From Stigmatella aurantiaca (GTDB lineage: Bacteria > Myxococcota > Myxococcia > Myxococcales > Myxococcaceae), in the NCBI RefSeq assembly GCF_900109545.1, contig NZ_FOAP01000017.1:140602-204601 (forward strand): a DNA stretch of 64,000 nucleotides. Reading direction: 5' to 3'. Positions within the stretch are counted from its first letter, which is position 1, and the number at the start of each line of letters is the position of its first letter. The position numbers and the translations under genes are program-made. The notes under the pieces were generated by a model. That model was not told the DNA's origin. It was given only the letters and a program-made list of their open reading frames with translations, and made no database searches. This document shows positions 13,709 through 22,219 of the stretch, one piece after another.

Positions 13709-15451
13709 ATGGACCCGGAGGACTTGACGGGCCAGCAGTTCGGCAGCTTCCGCATGGTGCGCGAGCTGGGCCGCGGGGGCATGGGCACGGTGTGGCTGGC
13801 CGAGCACGTCCTCATCCAGAAGCGCGTGGCGGTGAAGGTGCTGCATGCCCACCTGCTCCGCGACCGGCGGCTGGTGACGCGCTTCCTGTCCGAGGCGCGC
13901 ACGCTCACGCTCATCCAGCACCCGAACGTCGTCTCGCTCTTCGACTTGAACATGCGCGAGGGGCGCCCCTACCTCGTCATGGAGTACCTGGAGGGGCAGA
14001 GCCTGGCCTCGCTCGCGCAAGGGCCCCTGGCGCCGGCGCTCGCCGTGGAGCTGCTCTCGCAGGTGTGTGACGCGCTGGGCGCCGCGCACGCCCACGGCGT
14101 CGTCCATCGGGACTTGAAGCCCGCCAACGTCTTCCTCGTCCCCCAGGAGAAGGGGGGCTACCGGGTGAAGCTGCTCGACTTCGGCATCGCCAAGCTCCTG
14201 TCCTACCCGGCGGGGATGATGCCCACCCAGAGCGGCACGCTGCTGGGCACCCCGGAGTTCATGGCGCCCGAGCAGTGCAGCGGCGCGCCCGTGGATGGGC
14301 GGGCGGACCTGTACGCCGCGGGGGTGCTGGGCTACCAGCTGCTCACCGGGCAGGTGCCCTTCACCGGCAGCCACCCGGCCGAGGTGCTGCTGGCGCACCT
14401 GATGAAGCCGCCGCCCCTGGCGCACGCGCACCACCCGGGCGTGCCCGAGGCGCTCTCGCGCGTGCTGGTGCGCGCCATGGCCAAGAAGCCCGAGGAGCGC
14501 TTCGCCACGGCCGAGGCGCTGCGCCAGGCCCTGCAGGAGGCCCTGCGCCCGGCGCCGCCGCCGCCGCTGACCGTGCACGTGCGCCGCAAGGGCGCTTCCG
14601 CGCCGCTGGTGCTGCGCGGGGAGCGGGCGGGCCGCCTGGGCCTCTTCCTCTATATGGAGGGCGCGCCGCCGCCCGTGCTGGAGGACGTGGCGCTGCGGCT
14701 CCAGCTTCCCGGCGGGGAGCTGTCCTGCACGGGCCAGGTGGTGCGGCACGTGTCCGCCGAGCAGGCCCGGGCGTGGCACATGGCCCCGGGCTTCGGCCTG
14801 GAGCTGCGCGACCCCTCGCCGGACTTCCTGCACACCTTCGAGCGGCTCCTCGCCGGAGGCCCCCCGGCGCCGGCCGCGCCCCCGGCCGCCTCGGCCCAGG
14901 AGGAGGCGCGCGCGGAGGCGCTGCTGCGCAACTTCCGCGGGGGCACGGACCTCTACGCGGTGCTGGGGGTGTCCAAGGACGCGCCCACCGACGCCATCCG
15001 CCGCCGGGCGCGCGAGGCCCGCGCGGTGCTCGAGCCCCTGCGCGAGCGGCCCCTCTCGCCCGCGCTGCACCAGCGCCTGGAGGCGGCGCTCGCCCGCGTG
15101 GGCGAGGCGCTCCACACCCTGGGCCACCTGGAGCGGCGCGTGGAGCATGACGCCCAGCTGCGCAACCTGGAGGGGCTCCTGCGGTGCCTCGCCGAGGGGC
15201 TCACCGTGACGGCCCTGGAGCAGTGCCGCACCCGCTTCCTCTCCCGGCAGCGCGTGCCCCAGGGGCGCGCCACGCTCTACCTCGCCACGGGGCTGGCCTT
15301 CGCCGCCCAGGGCGAGCTGCGCCAGGCGCTGGAGGCCTACGAGCAGGCGCTGCGCATCGACCCGCTCCACCTGGAGGCGCTCAAGCGCTGGCGCATGCTC
15401 CGGGCACAGCTGCGCGGCACACCCGCGCCCTCGGAGGGCGCGGCCCGCTGA
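13709..15451 (+). CDS. Ser/Thr protein kinase with PilZ-like, J-like and TPR segments
   Basis: 580 residues from ATG 13709 (an in-frame GTG at 13580 is possible). The kinase domain (~12-270) is intact: GRGGMGTVW, Lys43, HRDLKPAN with Asp135, DFG Asp157, and GTPEFMAPEQ. A PilZ-like domain follows (~285-380), but its c-di-GMP motif DxSxxG is not preserved. Next comes a segment at ~413-480 beginning DLYAVLGVSKDAPTDAIRRRAR that matches a J domain without the HPD tripeptide. At least one TPR (ATGLAFAAQGELRQALEAYEQALRIDP, ~520-557) ends it. No membrane segment is visible. The tail suggests scaffold or chaperone-like binding of partners. The AarF-like gene starts 92 bp downstream. Confidence 0.88.
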   Translation: MDPEDLTGQQFGSFRMVRELGRGGMGTVWLAEHVLIQKRVAVKVLHAHLLRDRRLVTRFLSEARTLTLIQHPNVVSLFDLNMREGRPYLVMEYLEGQSLASLAQGPLAPALAVELLSQVCDALGAAHAHGVVHRDLKPANVFLVPQEKGGYRVKLLDFGIAKLLSYPAGMMPTQSGTLLGTPEFMAPEQCSGAPVDGRADLYAAGVLGYQLLTGQVPFTGSHPAEVLLAHLMKPPPLAHAHHPGVPEALSRVLVRAMAKKPEERFATAEALRQALQEALRPAPPPPLTVHVRRKGASAPLVLRGERAGRLGLFLYMEGAPPPVLEDVALRLQLPGGELSCTGQVVRHVSAEQARAWHMAPGFGLELRDPSPDFLHTFERLLAGGPPAPAAPPAASAQEEARAEALLRNFRGGTDLYAVLGVSKDAPTDAIRRRAREARAVLEPLRERPLSPALHQRLEAALARVGEALHTLGHLERRVEHDAQLRNLEGLLRCLAEGLTVTALEQCRTRFLSRQRVPQGRATLYLATGLAFAAQGELRQALEAYEQALRIDPLHLEALKRWRMLRAQLRGTPAPSEGAAR

Positions 15452-15543
15452 GCCAGGCCCCTGGGCGGAGGGGCGGGCACACGCCATGCGGGCATGTGGC
15501 TTGCGCCCCCACGGGGGCAGCCCGTTAAAAGACGGGGATTCCC

Positions 15544-16848
15544 ATGGCCGCCGACTCCGACGACACCCTTCCCCCGCAGGGCCGCTTCACCCGGTTTCGC
15601 AAGCTCGCGGGGCTCTCCGCGCAGCTCGGCGCGGAGGTGCTCAAGAGTGGCGCGCGCCGCGTGGTGGGCCAGGAACAGGAGCTGCTCAGCAAGGGCATGG
15701 CCGAGAAGCTCGTCGCCACCCTGGGCGACTTGAAGGGCGCGGCGATGAAGTTCGGCCAGGCCGTGTCCATGGACCCGGACCTGATGACGCCCGAGGTGCG
15801 CCAGGTGCTGGCCCGGCTCCAGAACCAGGCCCCCGCCATGGGCTATGAGACGGTGGCCCGGGTGGTTCGCGAGGAGCTGGGCGCGCCGCCCGAGGCGCTC
15901 TTCCGGGAGTTCAGCCGGGAGCCGCTGGCCGCCGCCTCGCTGGGGCAGGTGCACCGGGCGGTGCTGGAGGATGGCCGCGCGGTGGTGGTGAAGGTGCAGT
16001 ACCCCGGCGTGGGCGACTCGCTCCTGGGGGACCTGGACAACGTGGGCCTGATGGTGAAGACCGTGTCCAAGGCGCACAAGCGCATGGACGGCACGGCCTA
16101 CTTCCAGGAGATGCGCGAGGAGATGCTCCTGGAGCTGGACTACCGGCGCGAGGCCCGGCAGTGCCAGGGGTTCGTGCGCGGTGTGGCGCGGCTGCCGGAC
16201 CTGAAGGTCCCCGAGGTGATTGAGTCCCGCACCTCCGGGCGCGTGCTGACGCTGGAGCTCCTGGAGGGCCTCACGCTCAAGGACTGGGTGGTGACGGAGC
16301 CCTCGGCCGGGGAGCGCTTCCGCGTGGCGCGCCAGCTCATCCGCGCCATCTACGGGCCGTTCTTCTGCGCGGGGGAGATTCACGCCGATCCGCACCCGGG
16401 CAACTTCATGGTGATGAAGGACGGGCGGCTGGGCCTCCTGGACTTCGGCTCCATCAAGCGCTTCTCGGAGCGCTTCGTGGACGCCAACCGGATCATGTTC
16501 GTGCAGGCCATGAACAAGGAGCCCATGGACGTGCTGCGGCTGAGCCGCCAGGTGGGCTTCACCGTGGACATGCCGGACGCGGAGGCCGAGGGGCTCATCC
16601 GCGAGATGCTGGCCATCGTGGGCCGGCCCATGCACCAGGAGGCGTACGACTTCGCCACCTGTGACATCAACCGCGACATGCGCCGCTATGTGACTCAGAA
16701 CGCGGGCAGCATCCTGAAGATCCGCCCGCCCGCCGAAGGGGTGATGTTCTTCCGCTCCACCGGCGGGTTGATGCACAACCTGAAGCTCATCGGCGCCCGG
16801 GGCGACTTCCGCGGCGTGTACATGGAAGTCGCCGGCTTGCTGGCGTGA
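15544..16848 (+). CDS. ABC1/AarF/UbiB-family atypical kinase
   Basis: 434 residues with the hallmarks of the UbiB/ADCK family: KxGQ-type motif KFGQ at 69-72, Ala-rich loop AAASLGQVH, nucleotide-binding Lys150 (VVVKVQYPG), HADPHPGN at 280-287 and LLDFG with Asp300. Bacterial members support isoprenoid quinone synthesis or lipid homeostasis and act as ATPases. This protein lacks the C-terminal membrane helices of classical UbiB, so a soluble role is possible. The ATG start is preceded by AAGACGGGGA. The gene ends at a perfect hairpin shared with the convergent receiver gene. Confidence 0.88.
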   Translation: MAADSDDTLPPQGRFTRFRKLAGLSAQLGAEVLKSGARRVVGQEQELLSKGMAEKLVATLGDLKGAAMKFGQAVSMDPDLMTPEVRQVLARLQNQAPAMGYETVARVVREELGAPPEALFREFSREPLAAASLGQVHRAVLEDGRAVVVKVQYPGVGDSLLGDLDNVGLMVKTVSKAHKRMDGTAYFQEMREEMLLELDYRREARQCQGFVRGVARLPDLKVPEVIESRTSGRVLTLELLEGLTLKDWVVTEPSAGERFRVARQLIRAIYGPFFCAGEIHADPHPGNFMVMKDGRLGLLDFGSIKRFSERFVDANRIMFVQAMNKEPMDVLRLSRQVGFTVDMPDAEAEGLIREMLAIVGRPMHQEAYDFATCDINRDMRRYVTQNAGSILKIRPPAEGVMFFRSTGGLMHNLKLIGARGDFRGVYMEVAGLLA

Positions 16849-16851
16849 GCC

Positions 16852-16877
16852 CGGCCCCCGGTATTCCACGGGGGCCG
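16852..16877. terminator. Bidirectional hairpin between convergent genes
   Basis: A perfect nine-base stem (16852-16860 with 16869-16877) encloses an eight-base loop, GTATTCCA. It sits between the stop of the AarF gene (16848, plus strand) and the stop of the receiver gene (16886, minus strand). This is where a shared terminator is expected, although no T-run follows. Confidence 0.65.
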
Positions 16878-16885
16878 CGACAGGC

Positions 16886-17308
16886 CTACTTGTTGAGGGC
16901 GTGCGGCGGGGAGCCGGCGGGGCTCGCCGTGCGGCCGCGCTTGTAGAGGTCCGTCAGCTTCTTGGCCAGGTCCGCGCCCTGGACGCTCTTGGAGATGTAG
17001 CCGTCCGCGCCGGAGGACAGCGCCAGCGAGCGCAGCTTCGTCTCATCCGAGGCCGAGTACAGGATGAACTTGGTGCCCAGCGGCGCCTGCGCGCGCGCCA
17101 ACGACAGCACCTTGTCCCCGCTCAGCGCGGGGATGTTCACGTCCAGCAGCACCAGGTCCGGCGCGGCGGAGCGCACCAGGTTGGACACGCCCAACGATGA
17201 GCGGTGCGTGCGAACATCAAAGCCGTAAGCCGAGAGCGTGCGCTCGGCCAGCACGAGCTGATCCTGATCGTCGTCCACGACGAGGATTCGGATCTTGGTT
17301 TCCGACAT
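16886..17308 (-). CDS. Single-domain response regulator (receiver only)
   Basis: 140 residues. VVDDDQD forms the acidic pocket, Asp56 sits in LLDVNIPALSGDKV, and FILYSASDE supplies the switch Ser. The conserved Lys lies in ISKSV, where Lys-Ser replaces the usual Lys-Pro. A short basic tail follows. It is about two-thirds identical by eye to the receiver at 26431-26829, so the two are recent paralogs. With no output domain it likely works by phosphotransfer or protein binding. It lies divergent from the stand-alone CheB gene across a 343-bp gap. Confidence 0.88.
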   Translation of the reverse strand: MSETKIRILVVDDDQDQLVLAERTLSAYGFDVRTHRSSLGVSNLVRSAAPDLVLLDVNIPALSGDKVLSLARAQAPLGTKFILYSASDETKLRSLALSSGADGYISKSVQGADLAKKLTDLYKRGRTASPAGSPPHALNK

Positions 17309-17651
17309 GTCATTCCCCCAAGGGGCAGGGTTGAGGTCAGCCCACCCGCATCTCTCCGTGAGACACGGGCGCTGACGCAACATCGAGAGTATGGCCTGTC
17401 TGGGCGAACTTATTGAAGGGGGGGTCTGAAGAAGCGCCCCCGCTTGGAAGGCAAGCCACGCACTCGTGATAACAGTGTAACCGTTGATGCGGTAACTTTT
17501 CGTTATTTCCGTTCGACCCCAGGGCAAAGGGGGGAGCCGAGTGCTTTGGAACCCGGGGGGGCTCCCGGGCAGACGAGCGGAATCCCGGCAAGGCCGGCTG
17601 CCCGGACGCTGAGGGAGTCCCCATCTTTGGCGGGGCTCCAGAAGGGACACC
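17309..17651. other. Divergent intergenic region with AT-richer patch
   Basis: This 343-bp stretch separates the minus-strand receiver from the plus-strand CheB gene and should contain both promoters. The patch at about 17465-17515 is markedly AT-richer than its surroundings and contains GTAAC twice, 11 bp apart. No gene or perfect inverted repeat stands out. Confidence 0.4.
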
Positions 17652-18704
17652 ATGGCACGGCGCGACAAGCATGATCTCATCGTCATCGGGGCCTCCATGG
17701 GGGGCGTCGAGGCGCTCATGGCCCTGGTGGAGAAGTTCCCGGAGGACCTGCCCGCCGCCGTGTGCGTCGTCCTGCACATCTCCCCCGGCCACCGCAGCGT
17801 GCTGCCGGCCATCCTCTCCCGGGCGGGCCCCTTGCCCGCGGTCCACCCGGATGACGGGGACCTGATGGAGAAGGGCCGCATCTACGTGGCGCCCAATGAC
17901 CAGCACCTGCTGGTGGAGGAGGGCGTGCTGCGCGTGGTGAAGGGGCCCCGGGAGAACAACCACCGGCCCGCGGTGGATCCGCTCTTCCGCTCGGCCTCTC
18001 TCGCCTACGGCCCCCGCGTGGTGGGCGTGGTGCTGACCGGGGCCCTGGACTGTGGCACCGCGGGGTTGCTGGCCATCAAGCAGCAAGGGGGGGTGGCCGT
18101 GGTTCAGGAGCCCTCGGACGCGTACTGCCCGGACATGCCCCAGAACGTCCTGAACGCCATGGACGTGGACCACTGCGTGCCCATCGCGAAGATGGGGGCC
18201 CTGTTGAACCGGCTGTCCCGGAGCCCGGCGCCCTCGGGCCAGAGGAGGCGGGCCTCGCAGGCCATCAAGCGGGAAGTCGGCAAGCTCCGGGGGGATCTGT
18301 CCATGGCCAACACCCCTCCTGCCGGGGGCAGGCCTTCGCACTTCTCCTGCCCGGACTGTGGGGGGGTGCTCTTCGAGCAGACCGAGCAGGGGCAGCTGCG
18401 CTTCAACTGCCGGGTGGGCCACGCGTTCACCGGCAACGCGCTCCTGGACGGGCAAGAGAATGCGCTGGATGGGGCGCTGTGGGCCGCCGTCCGGAGCCTG
18501 GAGGAGAACGGGGCCATGGCCCGGCGCATGGCCAGCCATGCCCGGGAGCGGAACCATGGCCACTCGGCCAAGCGCTATGACGAGCGGGCGCGGGAGGCCG
18601 AGAAGCAGGCCCTGCTCATCCGCGAGGTGGCCATGAAGGGGTCACTGTCCCCGCGGGAGGATGCGCTGCCCAAGGAGAAAATCCAGGAGTCGCCGTCGAA
18701 CTGA
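17652..18704 (+). CDS. Stand-alone CheB-type methylesterase with C-terminal Cys-rich tail
   Basis: 350 residues. The CheB catalytic domain (~8-190) has the complete triad by motif: Ser15 in GASMGG, His42 in VLHIS, and Asp133 in TGALDCG. There is no receiver domain, so it is not regulated by CheA in the usual way. The C-terminal part (~232-330) begins FSCPDCGGVLF and has CRVGHAF, a probable zinc-ribbon, followed by a charged helical region. CheB enzymes remove methyl groups from glutamyl methyl esters or deamidate glutamines. The convergent pair downstream includes a CheR fusion (20018-21970), its likely counter-enzyme. AAGGGA precedes ATG 17652. Confidence 0.88.
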   Translation: MARRDKHDLIVIGASMGGVEALMALVEKFPEDLPAAVCVVLHISPGHRSVLPAILSRAGPLPAVHPDDGDLMEKGRIYVAPNDQHLLVEEGVLRVVKGPRENNHRPAVDPLFRSASLAYGPRVVGVVLTGALDCGTAGLLAIKQQGGVAVVQEPSDAYCPDMPQNVLNAMDVDHCVPIAKMGALLNRLSRSPAPSGQRRRASQAIKREVGKLRGDLSMANTPPAGGRPSHFSCPDCGGVLFEQTEQGQLRFNCRVGHAFTGNALLDGQENALDGALWAAVRSLEENGAMARRMASHARERNHGHSAKRYDERAREAEKQALLIREVAMKGSLSPREDALPKEKIQESPSN

Positions 18705-18731
18705 GCCGTGGGCCGCGCACGCCGCGGGACC

Positions 18732-20021
18732 TCATCGCCGCGGCCGGCCCTTCAAGGGGGCCAGGGCCGCCCCCGGAGCGGCCGGGGGGATGGGAAAGGT
18801 GAGGGTGAAGACCGCGCCTCCCTCGGGGCGGTTGCCCGCGGTGAGGGTACCCCCTGCCCGCGACACGACGCCATACGCCATGGACAGGCCCAGGCCCGTG
18901 CCCTTGTTCCCCTTGGTGGTGAAGAAGGGCAGGAAGAGCTTGTCCAGGTGGGCCTCGGCAATGCCCGTGCCCTCGTCCTCCACGGTGATGACCACCCGCG
19001 AGCGGCTGGCGCTGCCGCGCAGGTAGACCGTGCCTCCCTGGGGCATGGCATCCCGCGCGTTGAGCAGCAGGTTGAGGAAGACGTAGCGCAGGTCCGAGGG
19101 CGGGCCGGTCACCGCGGGCAGCACGGGCACCTCGTTCACGAGGTGGACCTGGACGCCGTTCCGGGTCCGGTGCGCGATGCTGTCGCGCGCCAGCTCCGTG
19201 GCCTCGCGGGCGACATCGTGGAGCACTGCCTGCTCCTGGCTGGGCTCGGCCTGCTGCCGGGAGAACTCCTGCAGATGGCGCACGCGCAGGCCCGCGTCGG
19301 AGACGATCTGCATGAGGGCCTTCAGGTGATGGGCCTGATGCGCCGGGGCCGCCGTGTCCCGCTGGAGCATCTCCAGCCGGAGCCGCATGGCGTTCAGGGT
19401 GTTGTTGAGATCATGCGCGATGCCCGAGGACATCTCCCCCAGCGTCTTCATCTGCTCTTGCCGGGCAAGCGAGACGCGCGCTTGCTCCAGCTCGGCCGTG
19501 TGGCGCGTCTCCTGGGTGACGTCGTGGATGAGGGCCAGGACCATCTGGGCATGGAGCACATGCTCCTGGGGACCTGCCCGCTCCACGCGGATCTCCAGGG
19601 TCTCGTCCGAGCCTTGCTTCTGGTAGCGCTGGACGCGGACCCCCCGGTCCTCCGAGGCGAGCAGGATGTCGACTTCATGGCCGGCCACCTGGCGCAAGGT
19701 GGCCATGGGCGGCCCTGTGGCCTTGCCCTGGCTCAGCAGCTGCCAGGGGCCGGTGCGCGCCAGCGCATGCCAGCGCTGGTTGGCCTGCAGGATGGACCCG
19801 GCACGCAGCAGCACGAGCGCGCTCGAGGTGGTCTCCAAGGCCCAGGTGGAGAGCCGGTAAGCGGAAATGTACTCTTCGTTCCGGGCCTCCAGCCGGTGCA
19901 CCAGGGCTTCGTGCTTGGCGGTCAGCTCCTGGTACTTGCGCAGCAGGGCGCCCTTGGGCCCGGCCTCGGGCATCCGGGGGAAACCCGGAGGAGAATGCGC
20001 GGGCGGGCGGCGTGGACTCAT
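18732..20021 (-). CDS. PAS-type sensor histidine kinase
   Basis: 429 residues, soluble. A coiled coil (~20-55) leads to a PAS-like domain (~58-180). HisKA follows with His203 in SSGIAHDLNNTL, and then HATPase_c (FLNLLLNARDAM, DEGTGI, GTGLGLSMAYG). The HDLNN form of the H-box is typical of NtrB-like kinases that often have a separate receiver. Its ATG overlaps the stop of the CheR-PAS gene (ATGA at 20018-20021), so the two are translationally coupled. The cognate receiver may be the LuxR-type regulator at 22220 or the lone receiver at 16886; neither is proven. Confidence 0.88.
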   Translation of the reverse strand: MSPRRPPAHSPPGFPRMPEAGPKGALLRKYQELTAKHEALVHRLEARNEEYISAYRLSTWALETTSSALVLLRAGSILQANQRWHALARTGPWQLLSQGKATGPPMATLRQVAGHEVDILLASEDRGVRVQRYQKQGSDETLEIRVERAGPQEHVLHAQMVLALIHDVTQETRHTAELEQARVSLARQEQMKTLGEMSSGIAHDLNNTLNAMRLRLEMLQRDTAAPAHQAHHLKALMQIVSDAGLRVRHLQEFSRQQAEPSQEQAVLHDVAREATELARDSIAHRTRNGVQVHLVNEVPVLPAVTGPPSDLRYVFLNLLLNARDAMPQGGTVYLRGSASRSRVVITVEDEGTGIAEAHLDKLFLPFFTTKGNKGTGLGLSMAYGVVSRAGGTLTAGNRPEGGAVFTLTFPIPPAAPGAALAPLKGRPRR

Positions 20022-21970
20022 GCCTTTAAACGCTCCTTCATTTCCCGGTTTTCTTGCGACAGGGTGCTCATCCGCGTCGTGTCCTCGAAGAGAATGATGG
20101 CCCCCAGGACCTGGGAGTCCAGGATCAAGGGTGTGGCCACCAGCGTGGCGTGTCCCCGGCCCCCATGAGGGAGCTGGTATCGGACCATCTCTTGGCGCAA
20201 GGGGTGATTGGCGGCCAGGTTCTTGTGGAGGCGGCTCAGCAGGGACCGGCTGAGGGCGGGAATGCGCAGGGTCCACAGCAACTGTCCGATGGCCTCCCGC
20301 TCCGTGAGGCCCAGCAGCCGCTCGGCGGCCAGGTTCCACGCGGTGATATGGCCGGTGGCGCTCAGCACCACCACCCCCGCGGAGACAGTACGGATGATGG
20401 TGTGCTGGCAGAAGTCCATCGCGTCGATTTCCTGGGTGCGGTGGGCCAGCTCCCGGTTGGTGGCGTCCAGCTCGGCGTTGGTGGACTGGAGCTCCTCGTT
20501 GGTCGTCTCCAGCTCCTCGTTGGTGGACTGGAGCTCCTCGTTGGTCGTCTGGAGCTCCTCGTTGGCGCTCTGGAGCTCCTCGTTGGTCGTCTCCAGCTCC
20601 TCGTTGGAGGCGCGCAGCTCCTCGTTGGAGCTCTGGAGCCGGAGGTTGGCGGTGTTCAGCTCGTCGTTGGCCCGCTGCAGGCTCTGCTCCAGGCTTCGCA
20701 GGGCCGTCACATCGTGCGCCGCGTACAGCAGCCCGGCGTTTTCGGCCGACTCGGAGCGCAGGGGGACGACCTGGGCCCGGATGGCCAGCGGTTCCCCACC
20801 GGGGACGTTCAGGGTTCCGTCCCCCGACTCGCGCTCGGAGCGGCCCGCCCTCACGCGGGCGCTCTGCTCCACCAGCAGCTCCTGGCTCAGCCCGGGCAGC
20901 GCCAGGGTCACCAGCCGTTTGCCGGTGACGTCCTTCTCGTGGCGGCTCCACAGCCGCGCGGCGGCCTGATTGAACAGGGTGACGGTGCCCTGGCCGTCCG
21001 TGGCGATGAGCGGGCAGGGGTGCGAGTCGAGCACGTCGCGCAGGAACGCGTGTTGAGGGGCCGGGGGCGGCGGTGCGTCCGCGGAACGCCGGGAGGGCTC
21101 CGGGGGCTCGCCCGGGGGCACCATCGGGTGCTGGGGAACCCAGGGCAGCTCCTGCCGCCCATCCTTGCGGTAGATGCGCCGGGGCAGGTCCTCCGGCGCG
21201 AAGAGTTTGGCCGCGAAGGGGATGAGCTCCGAGCGGCCCAGGGCCAGCACGCCGTCCCGGCGCAGCGCGAAGTGGAAGCGCGCCAGCGCCCGCTTCTGGA
21301 GCTCCGAGTCCAGGTAGATGAAGACGTTGCGGCAGAGGATGAGATCAATCCGCGAGACGGGCGCGTCGGAGACAAGGTTGTTCACCCCGAAGACGACCGA
21401 GCGGCGGATCTCTTTTCGCACTGCATATCCCCCGCTGGCAGGCACGAACCACCGCGCCAGCTGCTCCTTGCCGCACCCCTCCAGCTGCTGGAGAGTGTAC
21501 ACGCCCCGCCGCGCGAAGGCGATGGCGGCCTCGTCCACGTCGGTGCCAAAGACTTTCAGCTCCGTGCCGGGCATGCCGGGGCCCATGGCCTCGGCGGCGG
21601 CAATGGCAATGGAGTACGCCTCCTCGCCGGTGGCACACCCCGCGCTCCAGATGCGCAGCTCCTGATCGGGCCGGCGCTTGCGCACCAGCTCCTTCACCAC
21701 CTTCCGGAGCGACGTCCACACCTCCGGGTCCCGGAAGAAGGTGGTGAGCTTGATGAGCATGGAGGAGACGAGGGTGTTGACCTCGTTCGTGTCCCGCTCG
21801 AGCAGGGCCAGGTACGCGGACCGGGTCCGGCAGCGCGTGGCGGCCATGCGCCGATCGATGCGGCGCTGAAGCGTGGCCCGCTTGTAGTTCCGGAAGTCGA
21901 AGTTCCGGACCTGCCGGACCTTTTCGAGGATGGCTTCGAGTTCGCTGTCGCGGGGGGGCTTGCTGGCCAT
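20018..21970 (-). CDS. CheR methyltransferase fused to PAS-coiled coil-PAS
   Basis: 650 residues. The CheR N-terminal region (RNYKRATLQRRI) and SAM-binding domain (WSAGCATGEEAYSIAI near residue 107; LILCRNVFIYL) look fully active. A PAS domain (~308-415) is followed by a striking coiled coil of repeated NEELQS/T-TNEEL heptads (~423-510) and a second PAS (~515-635). Such CheR-PAS proteins are usually CheB-CheR fusions; here CheB is encoded separately at 17652. I chose ATG 21970 (MASKPP), because the upstream extension to 22069 is Pro/Gly-rich and atypical. It likely methylates itself, its partner kinase or another non-receptor target, which is inference. Confidence 0.88.
   Translation of the reverse strand: MASKPPRDSELEAILEKVRQVRNFDFRNYKRATLQRRIDRRMAATRCRTRSAYLALLERDTNEVNTLVSSMLIKLTTFFRDPEVWTSLRKVVKELVRKRRPDQELRIWSAGCATGEEAYSIAIAAAEAMGPGMPGTELKVFGTDVDEAAIAFARRGVYTLQQLEGCGKEQLARWFVPASGGYAVRKEIRRSVVFGVNNLVSDAPVSRIDLILCRNVFIYLDSELQKRALARFHFALRRDGVLALGRSELIPFAAKLFAPEDLPRRIYRKDGRQELPWVPQHPMVPPGEPPEPSRRSADAPPPPAPQHAFLRDVLDSHPCPLIATDGQGTVTLFNQAAARLWSRHEKDVTGKRLVTLALPGLSQELLVEQSARVRAGRSERESGDGTLNVPGGEPLAIRAQVVPLRSESAENAGLLYAAHDVTALRSLEQSLQRANDELNTANLRLQSSNEELRASNEELETTNEELQSANEELQTTNEELQSTNEELETTNEELQSTNAELDATNRELAHRTQEIDAMDFCQHTIIRTVSAGVVVLSATGHITAWNLAAERLLGLTEREAIGQLLWTLRIPALSRSLLSRLHKNLAANHPLRQEMVRYQLPHGGRGHATLVATPLILDSQVLGAIILFEDTTRMSTLSQENREMKERLKA
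20446..20680 (-). repeat. Short in-frame repeats encoding a NEELQ coiled coil
   Basis: About ten 21-base units of the type gagctcctcgttggtcgtc occur back to back on the plus strand and encode heptads such as NEELQST and NEELETT on the minus strand. They are part of the CheR-PAS gene and not an independent element. Confidence 0.85.
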
Positions 21971-22219
21971 TGGGCTCGGCTGTAGCCCAGGGCCTGGGGG
22001 GGGACAAGTGGCATGGCCCCCTGCCGAGTTGGGTCCGATACGTTGGATTCCTTCGGACAGACCGGCCATTGGACTTGGGGATTAGCCAGAACCACCCCAT
22101 GGGTATTTATTGATTTGAACAGGTTGCAGGGCGTTGAGAGGGACAGTCTCTATTCCTCTCGCAGCGGTGGATTACAGTTGACGCGATGGGTAGGCCTTAG
22201 AGGGGTCAGGAGAATGCTT

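Noticed and set aside
14563..14850. c-di-GMP binding by the PilZ-like domain of the Ser/Thr kinase
   Set aside because: The usual DxSxxG motif is absent (RAGRLGLFLY in its place), so I call only the fold.
20446..20680. Regular short repeats that could be taken for a CRISPR array
   Set aside because: They are 21-base in-frame heptad repeats without unique spacers and encode a coiled coil in the CheR-PAS protein.
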